A program made the translations under genes and the position numbers. From positions 248,001-312,000 of the forward strand of contig NZ_JBEJGX010000001.1 of NCBI RefSeq assembly GCF_040253635.1: a stretch of 64,000 bases of DNA, in the 5' to 3' direction. Positions 41,532-49,498 of this stretch are shown in pieces. The notes beneath the pieces are model-generated. The model worked only from the letters and a program-made list of their open reading frames with translations. It had not been told where the DNA came from and did not search any database. Numbering within the stretch: the stretch's first letter is position 1; every line of letters starts with the position of its first letter. Source of the DNA: Streptomyces sp. Edi2 (lineage in GTDB: Bacteria; Actinomycetota; Actinomycetes; Streptomycetales; Streptomycetaceae).

Positions 41532-41990
41532 TCACAAACCGAGGAATATCGGACTTAACGCCCTCTCAACGGCCGCGATGGGGTGGGTTGCGTAGGGCTC
41601 GCGCTGAATTTCCGCGCCTTCCTCATCGAGCATCCAGGTGATCCGGTGCGGGTTGTCCCACAGCGAGGAGACATCCAACAGACGCTCCTCGTTCGCGGTG
41701 ACGGTCCACACCTCTGCCTCAGTCCACTCCCCGCCGTCGTATGCCGGGCGTTCCTTCGGGCCGACGCCTGCGACCACAGCAGTCGCGGTGCCGTCGCCGT
41801 TGGAGCGCAACCAGGAGTAGGCGAGACAGTTCTCGAAGCCGGAGCCGGGGTGCCAGGTCGGAGCGTCCGCGAAGGCGTCGTCCGGGAAGAGCAGGAGCAC
41901 GCCCGCCATCCCCACCCCGTATGCGGTGGAGTCGGGGGTCAGGGTCTTGTTGACGGCGCGTTCGATGTGGCGGCGAAGGCTGCGCTGCAT
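41532..41990 (-). CDS. hypothetical protein truncated at its end by the IS
   Basis: 152 aa as read, ATG 41990 six bases after AAGGAG. Acidic alpha/beta protein (LLLFPDDAFADAPTWHPGSG, ANEERLLDVSSLWDNPHRIT). The last ten residues come from the IS inverted repeat (RALSPIFLGL). The ancestral end was CAPSGR, only a few residues different, so the protein may still work. Unknown family. Class-1b promoter 48 bp upstream. Confidence 0.6.
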   Translation of the reverse strand: MQRSLRRHIERAVNKTLTPDSTAYGVGMAGVLLLFPDDAFADAPTWHPGSGFENCLAYSWLRSNGDGTATAVVAGVGPKERPAYDGGEWTEAEVWTVTANEERLLDVSSLWDNPHRITWMLDEEGAEIQREPYATHPIAAVERALSPIFLGL

Positions 41991-42037
41991 GTTGGCTCCT
42001 TGGGTTCGCGGCCGGGGCTCCCCTCGACTCTGAAATT

Positions 42038-42078
42038 AATTTACTCCCTTCTGCGCCATTGAGTCAAATCTAATGCGT
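42038..42078 (-). promoter_or_regulatory. class-1b promoter
   Basis: Minus strand: arm GACGCATTAGA (42078-42068), -35 TTGACT 42062-42067, GGCGCAG in the spacer, -10 TAAATT 42038-42043 in GAGTAAATTA. Spacer 18 bp. Confidence 0.85.
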
Positions 42079-42084
42079 CGCCCG

Positions 42085-42478
42085 CTTCAGAAGTTGCGGC
42101 CGGTGAGGCTTCGGGCGTGGCGGAGCGGCCGCGGTCCCGCGTGTGATGATCAGGCGCCCGCAATGGCTGTCGGGTCCCGGGGCTCCCGATGTGCGGCGTA
42201 ACTCGTGAGCGCCCGGCGGGGTCGGCGTCTGCTCCAGGTTTCATGGCCCGCCGACCGTCGCTTGCGGTGCGTCGAGGCCGGCCCTACTGCCGAGAGTTCG
42301 CTGCCGAGCCGCGCCACTCGGCCGGCTCCAAGTCGAGTCAAGGATGGCCGGTTCTACGCACGCCACGGCCCGCAGTCTCGGGCCTGCGGAGCCGCCGCTG
42401 CCAGCTCATCGGCCAGAACGTGCCGAACGGGCTGATGCCATCAGCCTTCCTGGCCGGTCCGCTGCGTCTGTCTCACGC
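42085..42478. other. gene-poor stretch before module X1
   Basis: About 390 bp with no supported gene. Confidence 0.45.
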
Positions 42479-42898
42479 TGCCACACCGACCCCGTGGCTA
42501 CCTTCTGACCGCAGAACTGGCTACCCGCTCTCTGCTGCTGTTTTCCCGGGACAGTTGGGGGGCTGCTGCTTGAACCCTGTGGTCCGCTGCTGTTCGGGAG
42601 TGCTACGTGTGCTGCTCAGTGTGGACGCTGCCCTTCGAGCGCAGTGCTGCCTGCTGCCGAACCGTCCTGCTGCGTTACCGTGCTGCTCCTCATCGCTCTT
42701 GGTGTCCCCACAAGCCCGCTGACGCCGGCCACCGTGAAGTTCAGGTCACACCTCGCGAGGCCGTGGGGCAGAAGGTTGGATACCCGTGAGCGGGAGGCAC
42801 TGCGTTTGTGGGTGGCCGGGGTACCTCGACGGCGTTCGATGCCTCGCAGCCTCCCCCAATGAGTGCTCCCGCCGCCCCTGACCGGAGCTGAGATTGAG

Positions 42899-42965
42899 GT
42901 GCAACGCAGGGTGCCGGCTCCACAACGTAGAAGCGCAACACTGAGCTGTGTTGCGGTCTGACCTG
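42899..42965. repeat. hairpin element copy X1a
   Basis: GTGCAACGCAG, then stem CGCAACAC (42934-42941) / GTGTTGCG (42948-42955) with loop TGAGCT, then CTGACCTG (42958-42965). Confidence 0.7.
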
Positions 42966-43968
42966 TACGAACCCCCGTCGAGGACGTTCCACCGACGCGT
43001 GTTGCAGGTGCGTGGCCCAGCTCTGGCAAGCCGAGGGTGGCGGCGCCTGTACCGCCGACTGCATTCGTCCCGGGTGCCGACGGGAGCTGCGCAGAGCGCC
43101 CGCATGGGCCGACGTCCCGTACCTGGTTCCGCACGGTGGGCGCCGGCGCTGCGGCCGACTGCATCAGGCCACGGTGCGCGGCTCACTCCAGCCAGGCTCC
43201 TGCATGCGCTGCTGCCCTTGGCGCGGTGCGGACGTCTGGCCAGGGGATCGGCTTAACTGCTGCCGTCGGCCATCTGGAACGGCACTGCCTTCGGCGCTAC
43301 CGCTACGGTGTGGCCGGGCCGTGCGGGCGCGCTGCTGCTGTTCACGTGCCTGCGACGTTCTGCTACAACGCCCGTGCGCCGTCTGCTGCTCTGGGCTTGT
43401 GCTGCCGTATGCCGGTTGATCTCGAGCGGTGCTGACCGTAGGAGGTGACCGAAGCTGCCGATCGTGGGATGGCGGTCGGGTTCCCCTACGGACGTTGGCG
43501 CGCTGCTCGGCCCGGATCGCAAGGCGCTCAGGTGGGAGGAGATTTCAGACGGTGGTCGGAGCACTGGAGGAAATGCGTCGGCACCTGCCGCCGACTTGGT
43601 GCAGCCCGTCGACCGCGGTGCAGCGGTGGCGCGGGTTGTTCAGTCGGAGTGTGCTGAGCGTGAGTTATCCGCCTTCTCCGAAGACTAGATCGCGGCGCTG
43701 TGCGGAGCCGTGTAGGGAGGCTGCGGGTTCACCTGGCCCAGAGGCCGTCCAACGGTGGCGGACGCCAACACCAAGAGGAGCGGCGGCGCCCCTGCTTGCG
43801 CTGGCTGGGTGCGCGTGCCAGGGGACGCTGCCACTTCGATCACGCGAACCGACTGGGCCCGACTTTGTGGCAATCACTCGAGATTCACTGCCACAGGCAG
43901 CGGCTTCGCTCTGTCCATCGGACTGCACATTGCCCATGGCCCCACGGCCACAACACAGCCAGTCCGCG

Positions 43969-44015
43969 GGTGCAACTCAGGATGCAACAGGCCACTGCGT
44001 TGCGCTCCTGACCTG
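43969..44015. repeat. hairpin element copy X1b
   Basis: GTGCAACTCAGGATGCAAC, short stem GCAAC (43984-43988) / GTTGC (43999-44003), then CTGACCTG (44008-44015). Weaker stem than the other copies. Confidence 0.6.
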
Positions 44016-44178
44016 TGTAAATGGCGCCGATCAGAGCCCGTTAGAGGTATTGCACGTCGCGTTGCACCAAGCGCGCGGTGAAAACACTGTGCGCTCCCGT
44101 GCCCGGCACCGAAAGCTGGCCATGGCCTTTCGGAGGCGCGCGGCTGCGGTTGCACGGGCATCAGCCGACACAAATTAC

Positions 44179-44223
44179 GACGCCTAAGATTTGACGCGAG
44201 CGCGCGAACTAGAGTAAATTAAT
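44179..44223 (+). promoter_or_regulatory. class-1b promoter, rightward
   Basis: Arm GACGCCTAAG (44180-44189), -35 TTGACG 44192-44197, GCGCGC in the spacer, -10 TAAATT 44216-44221 in GAGTAAATTA. Spacer 18 bp. Drives the 44-aa peptide. Confidence 0.85.
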
Positions 44224-44264
44224 GCTTGTTGTCGACGCCTTGCCACCGAGTCCCAGGAGTCCTC

Positions 44265-44399
44265 ATGAAGACCTACATCTTCGGCATCATCGCCGTCCTC
44301 GCACTGATCGCCTCGGCCGCAGCATGGTTCGTGGGTCCGTGTGAGCTGTACACCTTCGCACCGGCCAGCAAGACTCCGGCCCGATGCATGATGAAGTAG
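44265..44399 (+). CDS. 44-aa membrane peptide
   Basis: ATG 44265 four bases after AGGAGTC. One membrane helix (YIFGIIAVLALIASAAAWFV) followed by GPCELYTFAPASKTPARC and a short end. Not a recognised toxin family, though the size and a single helix fit type-I-toxin-like or secretion-accessory peptides. A decayed paralogue lies at 37355. Own class-1b promoter 45 bp upstream and a terminator seven bases after the stop. Confidence 0.65.
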   Translation: MKTYIFGIIAVLALIASAAAWFVGPCELYTFAPASKTPARCMMK

Positions 44400-44405
44400 C
44401 CGTTG

Positions 44406-44433
44406 GCAGGGCCGGTACGCACTCCGGCCCTGC
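44406..44433 (+). terminator. hairpin terminator of the 44-aa peptide gene
   Basis: Perfect 10-bp stem GCAGGGCCGG / CCGGCCCTGC with an eight-base loop. Confidence 0.75.
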
Positions 44434-44784
44434 GGCCTCGCGCCACGCCGGTGCCGCACTTCTCCGACCTGTCTGTGGTGCTCGGGGCAATGTCCCGAGC
44501 ACGTCCCAGGTAGAGGTCTCGGAGCGCGTCCGCGCCCTGATCGAGGTTGAAGCGTAGGACTCTCCGTGCTGCTGTTGCGCCGATTTGGTGCGCAGAGGGG
44601 GTGGCTCGTTGGCGGGGCGTAATCACCGAACTCACATCGGCTCCCCGAGGTCTGACGCCTCGGGGAGCTGCCGGACGCTGGGCGGGCTGTCGCGCGTAGG
44701 CGGGCTGCCGCTCAGCGACGCTCGCCCTCGCCAAGGGATAACTGCATCACCTCTGACCCCGTCACGCCGGCACTGGAGGTTTTC
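44434..44784. other. gene-poor stretch with two hairpins
   Basis: Holds a 9-bp hairpin (44478-44502, GTGCTCGGG / CCCGAGCAC) and a strong 11-bp hairpin (44640-44668, CTCCCCGAGG / CCTCGGGGAG). The second nearly repeats at 45056-45091. No supported gene. Confidence 0.5.
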
Positions 44785-45000
44785 ATCGATTACAAGTACG
44801 TCCGCGTCAGCGTATTCGGCATCGGCCAGGCTGACCTGCGCACCGTAACCCTGCTCACCGAGGAGGACATCCAGAGTGCGTACGGAGAACAGCCTGTGTA
44901 CATCACCAAGGACGTCACGAGTGTGACCGTGACCTTCGACGACGCGGGGCCGGTCTTCACATACTTCGCACAGTGCCCGGCCGACTGGGGCGAAGCCTGA
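44785..45000 (+). CDS. small protein with a non-standard (ATC) start
   Basis: The frame DYKYVRVSVFGIGQADLRTV to CPADWGEA is clearly coding (71 codons, strong third-position bias, ending at TGA 45000 before a terminator-like hairpin). No ATG, GTG or TTG is in a usable position. GGAGG lies exactly five bases before ATC 44785. Either an ATC start, a mutated ATG, or a CTG at 44773. Beta-rich, function unknown. Confidence 0.5.
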   Translation: MDYKYVRVSVFGIGQADLRTVTLLTEEDIQSAYGEQPVYITKDVTSVTVTFDDAGPVFTYFAQCPADWGEA

Positions 45001-45055
45001 CCCTCCGGTCTCGTCTTCTGCACCCTCCAGGGTGCGATCGTCGAAGTTCCGTCCG

Positions 45056-45091
45056 CTCCCCGGGGTCTGATTGGCCTGATGCCTCGGGGAG
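45056..45091 (+). terminator. hairpin terminator, near copy of 44640-44668
   Basis: CTCCCCGGGG / CCTCGGGGAG, 56 bp after the stop at 45000. Shares GGTCTGA and the stem with the hairpin at 44640. Confidence 0.6.
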
Positions 45092-45249
45092 TAGGCGACG
45101 AGCGGGTTGGCCGCTGATCGGCTCTTACATCGCGGAGACGCCCAGGACGTCCGATGGGGTTCGCCCACAGCCGATGAACGGGCCGTACCTTCCGATGCGG
45201 TGCCGAACTCGCGATGTTGCGTAGAGGAGCACAGAGAAAGAGGACCGAA

Positions 45250-45762
45250 ATGGGAGCCGAGTACTTTTCCGTCTACCAGGACGGAACCGCGGTTGAGCAC
45301 GCGTTCCGAGACGCCGTCGAAGACGCCGAGTACGAGCACGGCCACGGCGGATACACCGGCACCATCGCCGAGAAGCGCTTCTACAAGGTCGTCGCGCAGA
45401 CTCCGATGTCACTGGATGAGGCCGAGGAGTACGCCTCGAAACTCGTTGTCGGCGAGGATGCACTCCTCGCCGACAAGTGCGGCCCTGCGGGCGCCATACC
45501 AGTACTGACCGATCGGCGCAGAGTCCGCATCGTCATCCCCGAGACCCGCCAGGGATTCAAGACCAAGGAGGAGGCCGCCATCGTGGCCCTCAAGCAGAGC
45601 GGGGACCTCAAGGAAGGCGAGAAGCCCGCGTACGGGATCCAGGGCATGTACCGAACCCACCCCCGCTCCGGCTATCTGGTCTCCGGAGAGCTGGACGTCC
45701 CCTTGGCAGGCGGACCGCTGGAGCACCGCGGCTGGCTGTTCTTCGGATTCGCCTCCTACTGA
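45250..45762 (+). CDS. hypothetical protein, 170 aa
   Basis: ATG 45250 after AGAGGACC. Compact alpha/beta protein (MGAEYFSVYQDGTAVEHAFR, YGIQGMYRTHPRSGYLVSGE, HRGWLFFGFASY). No Cys. It has the look of proteins seen on Streptomyces plasmids but no assigned role. No class-1/2 promoter is visible directly upstream. Confidence 0.6.
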   Translation: MGAEYFSVYQDGTAVEHAFRDAVEDAEYEHGHGGYTGTIAEKRFYKVVAQTPMSLDEAEEYASKLVVGEDALLADKCGPAGAIPVLTDRRRVRIVIPETRQGFKTKEEAAIVALKQSGDLKEGEKPAYGIQGMYRTHPRSGYLVSGELDVPLAGGPLEHRGWLFFGFASY

Positions 45763-45786
45763 CCTGGTCGGCACTGCCGCGGCCGG

Positions 45787-46017
45787 TTGCCACGGGCGCG
45801 CCCAGCTGCTGCCGACCCTTCCGACCTGACGAGGCCGGCCGTCGACGGGCCCGCTGTCCGGGGTACGGGCCTCGTCGGCCGCCCGCTCGCCGCTGTCCGT
45901 GTCGCACGCCTGGCAATGGCCGACGAGCACGGTTTCGTCCGCGACCAGGTGCTGGTCCTTTGGGTGCCCGCCGACGGGCGGCCGGGCCTGTCTCGTTGGC
46001 GCCTCCCGTTCGGCTGA
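45787..46017 (+). CDS. possible small protein after the 170-aa gene
   Basis: Same frame as the preceding gene after its stop. The second half is coding-like (GLVGRPLAAVRVARLAMADE, HGFVRDQVLVLWVPADG). Start unclear: TTG 45787 lacks a ribosome site. Could be a fragment. Confidence 0.35.
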   Translation: MPRARPAAADPSDLTRPAVDGPAVRGTGLVGRPLAAVRVARLAMADEHGFVRDQVLVLWVPADGRPGLSRWRLPFG

Positions 46018-46371
46018 GGCCACGGCCGTCGTTGTGTCCCCGGCAAGGGAAGCTTGCGGGGCTGGCCCGACCCGGCCGGCGGCCGGCGCGCTGGGCACGG
46101 TCTCGCCCGGCTCGCCGTCGGTGCGGCGGTGGTGTGTTGTGCGGGCTGCGGGGGAGGGGTTGGGGCCAGACGACAGGACCGAAGTCCTCCACCCGGAAGG
46201 GGTGGTGTGCAAGATCGTCTGGCCCCTCCACGAAGCCCCTCCGTAGGAGTGAGCCCTGCGGGTAACTATAGCGGTCTGGCGTGCCGCAGCCCGGGGTGCG
46301 GCATTGCCGGGGCTACCGGGGCGTGTGCTGCGCTGCTCCTGGGCTGTCGCTGTCAGCATCGGTGGCTGGGG
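46018..46371. other. gene-poor stretch
   Basis: About 350 bp, no supported gene, promoter or strong hairpin. Confidence 0.45.
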
Positions 46372-46539
46372 TCAGTTCGCGAGGGTGACCAGGATGGCTC
46401 CGGTGAGACCGATGCCGGCGGTGCCTAGTCCGTAGAGGGTGACGGGGCGATGTGCGGATTCGCCGTAGAGGCGGAGTATCAGGCCCAGGCCGGTGAGGAC
46501 GATGCCGACGGTGAGGAGTGTGCGGAAGGGCTCGGGCAT
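46372..46539 (-). CDS. small two-helix membrane protein, 55 aa
   Basis: ATG 46539 seven bases after AAGGAG. Helices LLTVGIVLTGLGLILRLYG and LYGLGTAGIGLTGAILVTL. Not recognised. Lies 79 bp after the multi-winged-helix gene, likely cotranscribed. Confidence 0.55.
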   Translation of the reverse strand: MPEPFRTLLTVGIVLTGLGLILRLYGESAHRPVTLYGLGTAGIGLTGAILVTLAN

Positions 46540-46618
46540 GGTGGACTCCTTGACGGACGGGGCGTAGTGGAGGCTGCCGGTTGGCCGGTGCAGTGCTGCG
46601 GTTGCGGGTGTAGTTGTT

Positions 46619-47488
46619 CTATGTGGGGTTTTTGCCGTGGCGGGTGAGCCAGGCGCGGACTTCCTCGAGGTCGCGTGCGCCGTCGTCGTCTGCGGCCGGG
46701 AAGGGGTCGTCGCTGTCGAGGGTGTGGTTGCTCGCGTAGTTGTAGAGCGAGCCCCGGCCGATGCCCACGGCACGGGCGAGGGGAGCCATGAGCATGCGGC
46801 CGGGTGCCGGCTGGCGTCGTTTGCGGGCGGGGGCGGGCACGAGGGCGGGGACGTTGGCCTTCAGGAGGGCTTCGGCCGTCTGTGTGCCGATACCGAGCCG
46901 GGTGGCGAGTTGCTCGACGAGGCCGGCCCCTTCGGCTGCCTGGGGGTCGGTCAGGAGGGCCTCGGCGGTCTTTGTGCGGATCTTGAGCTGGGCGGCGAGC
47001 CACTCGGCCAGGGGGGTCTGCTCGGCGGTCTGGGGGTCCTGGTCCAGGATCCAGGCGCGTACCTCCGGCCAGCTGCGCCTCCGCTTGCCGTCGGCGGCCG
47101 GGAAGGGGCGGTCGGTGGTGCCGGGGCGGTAGTTGGCGGCGTAGTAGTTGACCGCCTGCCGGACGACGCCGAGGACTTCGGCCATCTCGCTGACGCTCAG
47201 GCGCAGAGCGAGCGGCGGCAGTGCGCGGGCGCGTTCGGCGAGGTTACGCGGGCCCGGGGGGTTCTCCCTCTGCGCGAACGGCTGCTTCTCAATCCAGGCG
47301 AGCACCGCCTTCTTCTTCCGTAGGCGTGTGCCGTCAGGGCCGCGGGTGCCAGACGGGAAGGTCGGGTCCTGGGCCCAGTTGCGCAGGACCGAGGCGCGTT
47401 GGCGGCCGGTGGCCTCGGCGATCTGATCGGTATCGATGTCCTCGGGCAGGGCGGCGAAGGCTGCGCGGATGTCGGTGAGGGGCTTCAC
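46619..47488 (-). CDS. multi-winged-helix DNA-binding-like protein (paralogue of 29134-30063)
   Basis: 289 aa from GTG 47488 after GGAG. Three modules, each an HTH followed by a PFPA/W spacer and a VRxWL/VLAWI close: IDTDQIAEATGRQRASVLRN (19-38), then LSVSEMAEVLGVVRQAVNYY with WPEVRAWIL, then MAPLARAVGIGRGSLYNYAS with DLEEVRAWL. Between modules 2 and 3 sit two near-identical helical repeats (LAAQLKIRTKTAEALL, LATRLGIGTQTAEALL). Strong candidate sequence-specific regulator. The 29.1-kb paralogue lies in class-1 territory and this one in class-2 territory. Confidence 0.65.
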   Translation of the reverse strand: MKPLTDIRAAFAALPEDIDTDQIAEATGRQRASVLRNWAQDPTFPSGTRGPDGTRLRKKKAVLAWIEKQPFAQRENPPGPRNLAERARALPPLALRLSVSEMAEVLGVVRQAVNYYAANYRPGTTDRPFPAADGKRRRSWPEVRAWILDQDPQTAEQTPLAEWLAAQLKIRTKTAEALLTDPQAAEGAGLVEQLATRLGIGTQTAEALLKANVPALVPAPARKRRQPAPGRMLMAPLARAVGIGRGSLYNYASNHTLDSDDPFPAADDDGARDLEEVRAWLTRHGKNPT

Positions 47489-47564
47489 GGGTGGGTCTCC
47501 TGGTCGGGGGTGAGGAGGCGGTGGGCGATCCCTCGCCCGTGGCCACGCTCTGACGTCGGGCGGG

Positions 47565-47726
47565 TTAAGTGTGCGCGGTGCGGGTGCGGCGGTTGGTCAT
47601 GCGCTGCTTGATCTGTTCCTGGGTGGGCGGAGTCCAGCGGTGCCAGCCGGCCGCGGTGGACCACCTCTGCAGGTGTTCGTGCTGGTCGATGCCGCAGTGC
47701 CGGCATGCGCTCGGGGTGGCGGGCAT
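47565..47726 (-). CDS. 53-aa zinc-finger-like protein (paralogue of 48638-48805)
   Basis: ATG 47726 eight bases after AAGGAA. ACRHCGIDQHEH and STAAGWHRWTPPTQEQIKQR are shared almost unchanged with the 55-aa protein 0.9 kb upstream. One CxxC plus His could form a small zinc site. Class-2 promoter 60 bp upstream. Confidence 0.6.
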   Translation of the reverse strand: MPATPSACRHCGIDQHEHLQRWSTAAGWHRWTPPTQEQIKQRMTNRRTRTAHT

Positions 47727-47785
47727 GGGCGAGGTTCCTTCGGTCAGGGCCGTCAGGTCCGGGGAGGGACCTTCCGCGTATGGGT

Positions 47786-47816
47786 AATTTATTCAAAAAT
47801 GCCGAAGGCGTGTCAA
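47786..47816 (-). promoter_or_regulatory. class-2 promoter
   Basis: Minus strand: -35 TTGACA 47811-47816, -10 TAAATT 47786-47791 in AATAAATTACC, spacer 19 bp. No leader hairpin. Confidence 0.7.
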
Positions 47817-47936
47817 TGCTGCCCGGTGCGGCGGGCTTCTGTGGGCCCGGCCGTCGGGCCTTGCGGCCCGCCAGGGGATGGCATCCAGCCTCGGGCGGCG
47901 GCGGGACCGGCCGGTGGGGCCCGGGGCCGCCGCCGC

Positions 47937-48128
47937 TCAGGAGCCGCGAGCGGCTTGCCACGCGCAGGGGAGGCAATACCAGACCACGAGCCAGTCCTCG
48001 CCGAGCGCTGCGCCGGTGGGGTGGATGTCCCGCTCAGTTGCCGTGCCTTCGCAGCAGGTGTGGCCGATCTCGCACTCGGGGGCGGTCGAGAGCATGGCTT
48101 CGAGGGTGGCGGTGTCGGTGCGGTCCAT
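47937..48128 (-). CDS. small Cys-rich protein, 63 aa
   Basis: ATG 48128 after GGAGAAGCCC. ECEIGHTCCEGT (about 18-29) and VVWYCLPCAW (about 48-57) give Cys pairs for one zinc site. Expressed from the class-2 promoter and leader at 48151-48227. Confidence 0.55.
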   Translation of the reverse strand: MDRTDTATLEAMLSTAPECEIGHTCCEGTATERDIHPTGAALGEDWLVVWYCLPCAWQAARGS

Positions 48129-48150
48129 GGGCTTCTCCCCGGGTTGGGCG

Positions 48151-48227
48151 CTTCGTGGTGGCGGTGCGGGACTTGCCTCCCCTCAGCCATTAATGAGTAA
48201 TTTAGCCATGTACTGCGAAGGTGTCAA
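48151..48227 (-). promoter_or_regulatory. class-2 promoter with conserved leader
   Basis: Minus strand: -35 TTGACA 48222-48227, -10 TAAATT 48199-48204 (GGCTAAATTACT), spacer 17 bp. The transcript begins with GGGAGGCAAGTCCC hairpin and CACCGCCACCACGAAG (48181-48151). Confidence 0.8.
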
Positions 48228-48637
48228 GCCTGGGGGTGTGCGTGTTCCGTCAGGTCATGGATCGATCGGGGAGCATGCGCCGATGCCCGTGGATCCGCCG
48301 GGGACGTCGTCGGGTGCCGTGTCAGCCACAGCCCTGAGGCAGGCCCGGGGCGCGGAGCGGGGACAAAGGACGGTGCCCCGTGTCACGGCCGGACGGAAGG
48401 GAAGGGCGGTAGCGACGGGGCGTCAGGGTCCGGCGGCCATGCCACGCGATGCGACGGTGCGCAGTGCGGCGGCTGTGGCGTGCGGCGGGGTCAGGTACTG
48501 CGTGACCGCCTCGGTCCGAGCGGTGAAGGTGGCCGGTCAGTGGGATCCGTCCTCCTTGCCTGCGACCGCCTGAGGGTATGGCGGTGCAGCGCGAGGAGCA
48601 GTTGCGCCGTGCGCTTTGCGTTCTGGCGCTGGGCGGG
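48228..48637. other. gene-poor stretch
   Basis: About 410 bp, no supported gene on either strand. Confidence 0.45.
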
Positions 48638-48805
48638 TCAGCTGTGCGCGGTGCGGGTGCGGCGGCGCTCGATCATGCGCTGTTTGATCTGTTCCTGGGT
48701 GGGCGGGGTCCATCGGTGCCAGCCGGCGGCAGTGGTCCACTGCCGCGCGTGTTCGAGGTGGCCGATGCCGCAGTGCCGGCAGGCGCTCGGGGTGATGCAG
48801 GGCAT
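48638..48805 (-). CDS. 55-aa zinc-finger-like protein (paralogue of 47565-47726)
   Basis: ATG 48805 after AAGGAA. SACRHCGIGHLEH and TTAAGWHRWTPPTQEQIKQR match the downstream paralogue; about 40 of 53 positions agree by eye. No class-2 promoter directly upstream, so it is probably read from further upstream with 48948-49331. Confidence 0.6.
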   Translation of the reverse strand: MPCITPSACRHCGIGHLEHARQWTTAAGWHRWTPPTQEQIKQRMIERRRTRTAHS

Positions 48806-48947
48806 GGGGCGAGGTTCCTTCGGGTCTGGGGTGTCAGGTGGCCAGGGCGGGGCCGAGCGGGTGGCGCGCCGTGGCCCGGTGTCGCTGAGGTGGTGGCGGA
48901 TAGCGGCGCCCGGTGCCAGGTGAGCGGGCTTTGCGCCCAGCGGTGTA

Positions 48948-49331
48948 CTACGACGTGAAGCCGTGCAGGCCCGGGCACTTCGCGGTGCATGCGGGGCAGG
49001 TGACGCCGCAGTCGTTGAGCAGCTCCTCGTGGTCGCGCCAGCCTGCGGCGCGAGCCGCCCGGGTTCCCTCGATCCGGCCGCCGGGGAACGTGGCCTGGCT
49101 CCCACAGTCCGCGCAGATGGCCTTGTGCTGGTCCAGCTCACCGGCGCGGGCGGCGAGCTGCTTCAGGACCATCTCGGCGTGCTCCACGTGCAAGGCCGCG
49201 TGCTCGTACCGCAGCGCGCGCAGAGGCTGGTCGTCGTAGGCGAGCGCGAGGGCGTCGGCGAACAGCGCCCGGCCTGCCGGGTCGCCGTCGAGCAGGAGTC
49301 GCACGAGCTGTTCGAGAGTCTGGACGGTCAT
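48948..49331 (-). CDS. hypothetical protein with C-terminal zinc-like cluster
   Basis: 127 aa, ATG 49331 five bases after AGGAAGG. Helical first half (LEQLVRLLLDGDPAGRALFA, YEHAALHVEHAEMVLKQLAA), then CADCGSQ (about 73) and CGVTCPACTAKCPG (about 109-122). Five to six Cys suggest a zinc ribbon. Unknown function. Confidence 0.6.
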   Translation of the reverse strand: MTVQTLEQLVRLLLDGDPAGRALFADALALAYDDQPLRALRYEHAALHVEHAEMVLKQLAARAGELDQHKAICADCGSQATFPGGRIEGTRAARAAGWRDHEELLNDCGVTCPACTAKCPGLHGFTS

Positions 49332-49498
49332 GACGTGCCTTCCTGGTCGTCGGGGCCTTTGGCCGGGGGTGCGGGCGTTCGTGCAGCGGGCGGACGTGGT
49401 AGAGCGGGATGGGGCCGGCTCCGCGCCGGAGCCCCCGTTCCAGGGCCCGGAGACGGTTGCGGCGCCGGGCGCCCTTCGACATGGCGGTTGCCCTGGTG

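Larger units (their letters stand above)
40207..41565 (-). mobile_element. IS5-family insertion sequence, 1359 bp
   Basis: Terminal inverted repeats GAGGTCGTTAAGTCCG (40207-40222) and, reversed, GAGGGCGTTAAGTCCG (41565-41550), one mismatch. A TCA target duplication flanks both ends (40204-40206, 41566-41568), as for the IS1031 type of IS5 elements. It holds a DDE transposase and a coupled accessory gene. It cut off the last residues of the 41532-41990 gene; without it that gene would end ..AAVECAPSGR. Confidence 0.85.
42479..44060. repeat. non-coding module X1 (paired with X2 at 58381)
   Basis: About 1.6 kb with no supported gene and codon use unlike the neighbours. At least eight blocks occur in the same order and similar spacing as in X2. 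The 64-bp block 42563-42626 has roughly ten differences from 58469-58532, and 43306-43346 closely matches 59127-59164. GGTGTCCCCAC occurs near 42700 and 58609. It contains two TGCAAC/hairpin/CTGACCTG elements (42899-42965 and 43969-44015). Origin, nick region, structured RNA or dead gene remnant are all possible. Confidence 0.7.

Noticed and set aside
42479..44060. Open frames of 100-180 codons in module X1 (and X2)
   Set aside because: No ribosome sites, poor codon bias, and the frames are not kept between the two related modules.
49138..49482. 114-codon Arg-rich frame starting at ATG 49482, minus strand
   Set aside because: Overlaps almost 200 bp of the better-supported 48948-49331 gene in another frame and has only a weak ribosome site. 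The first 50 codons could still be a small gene.
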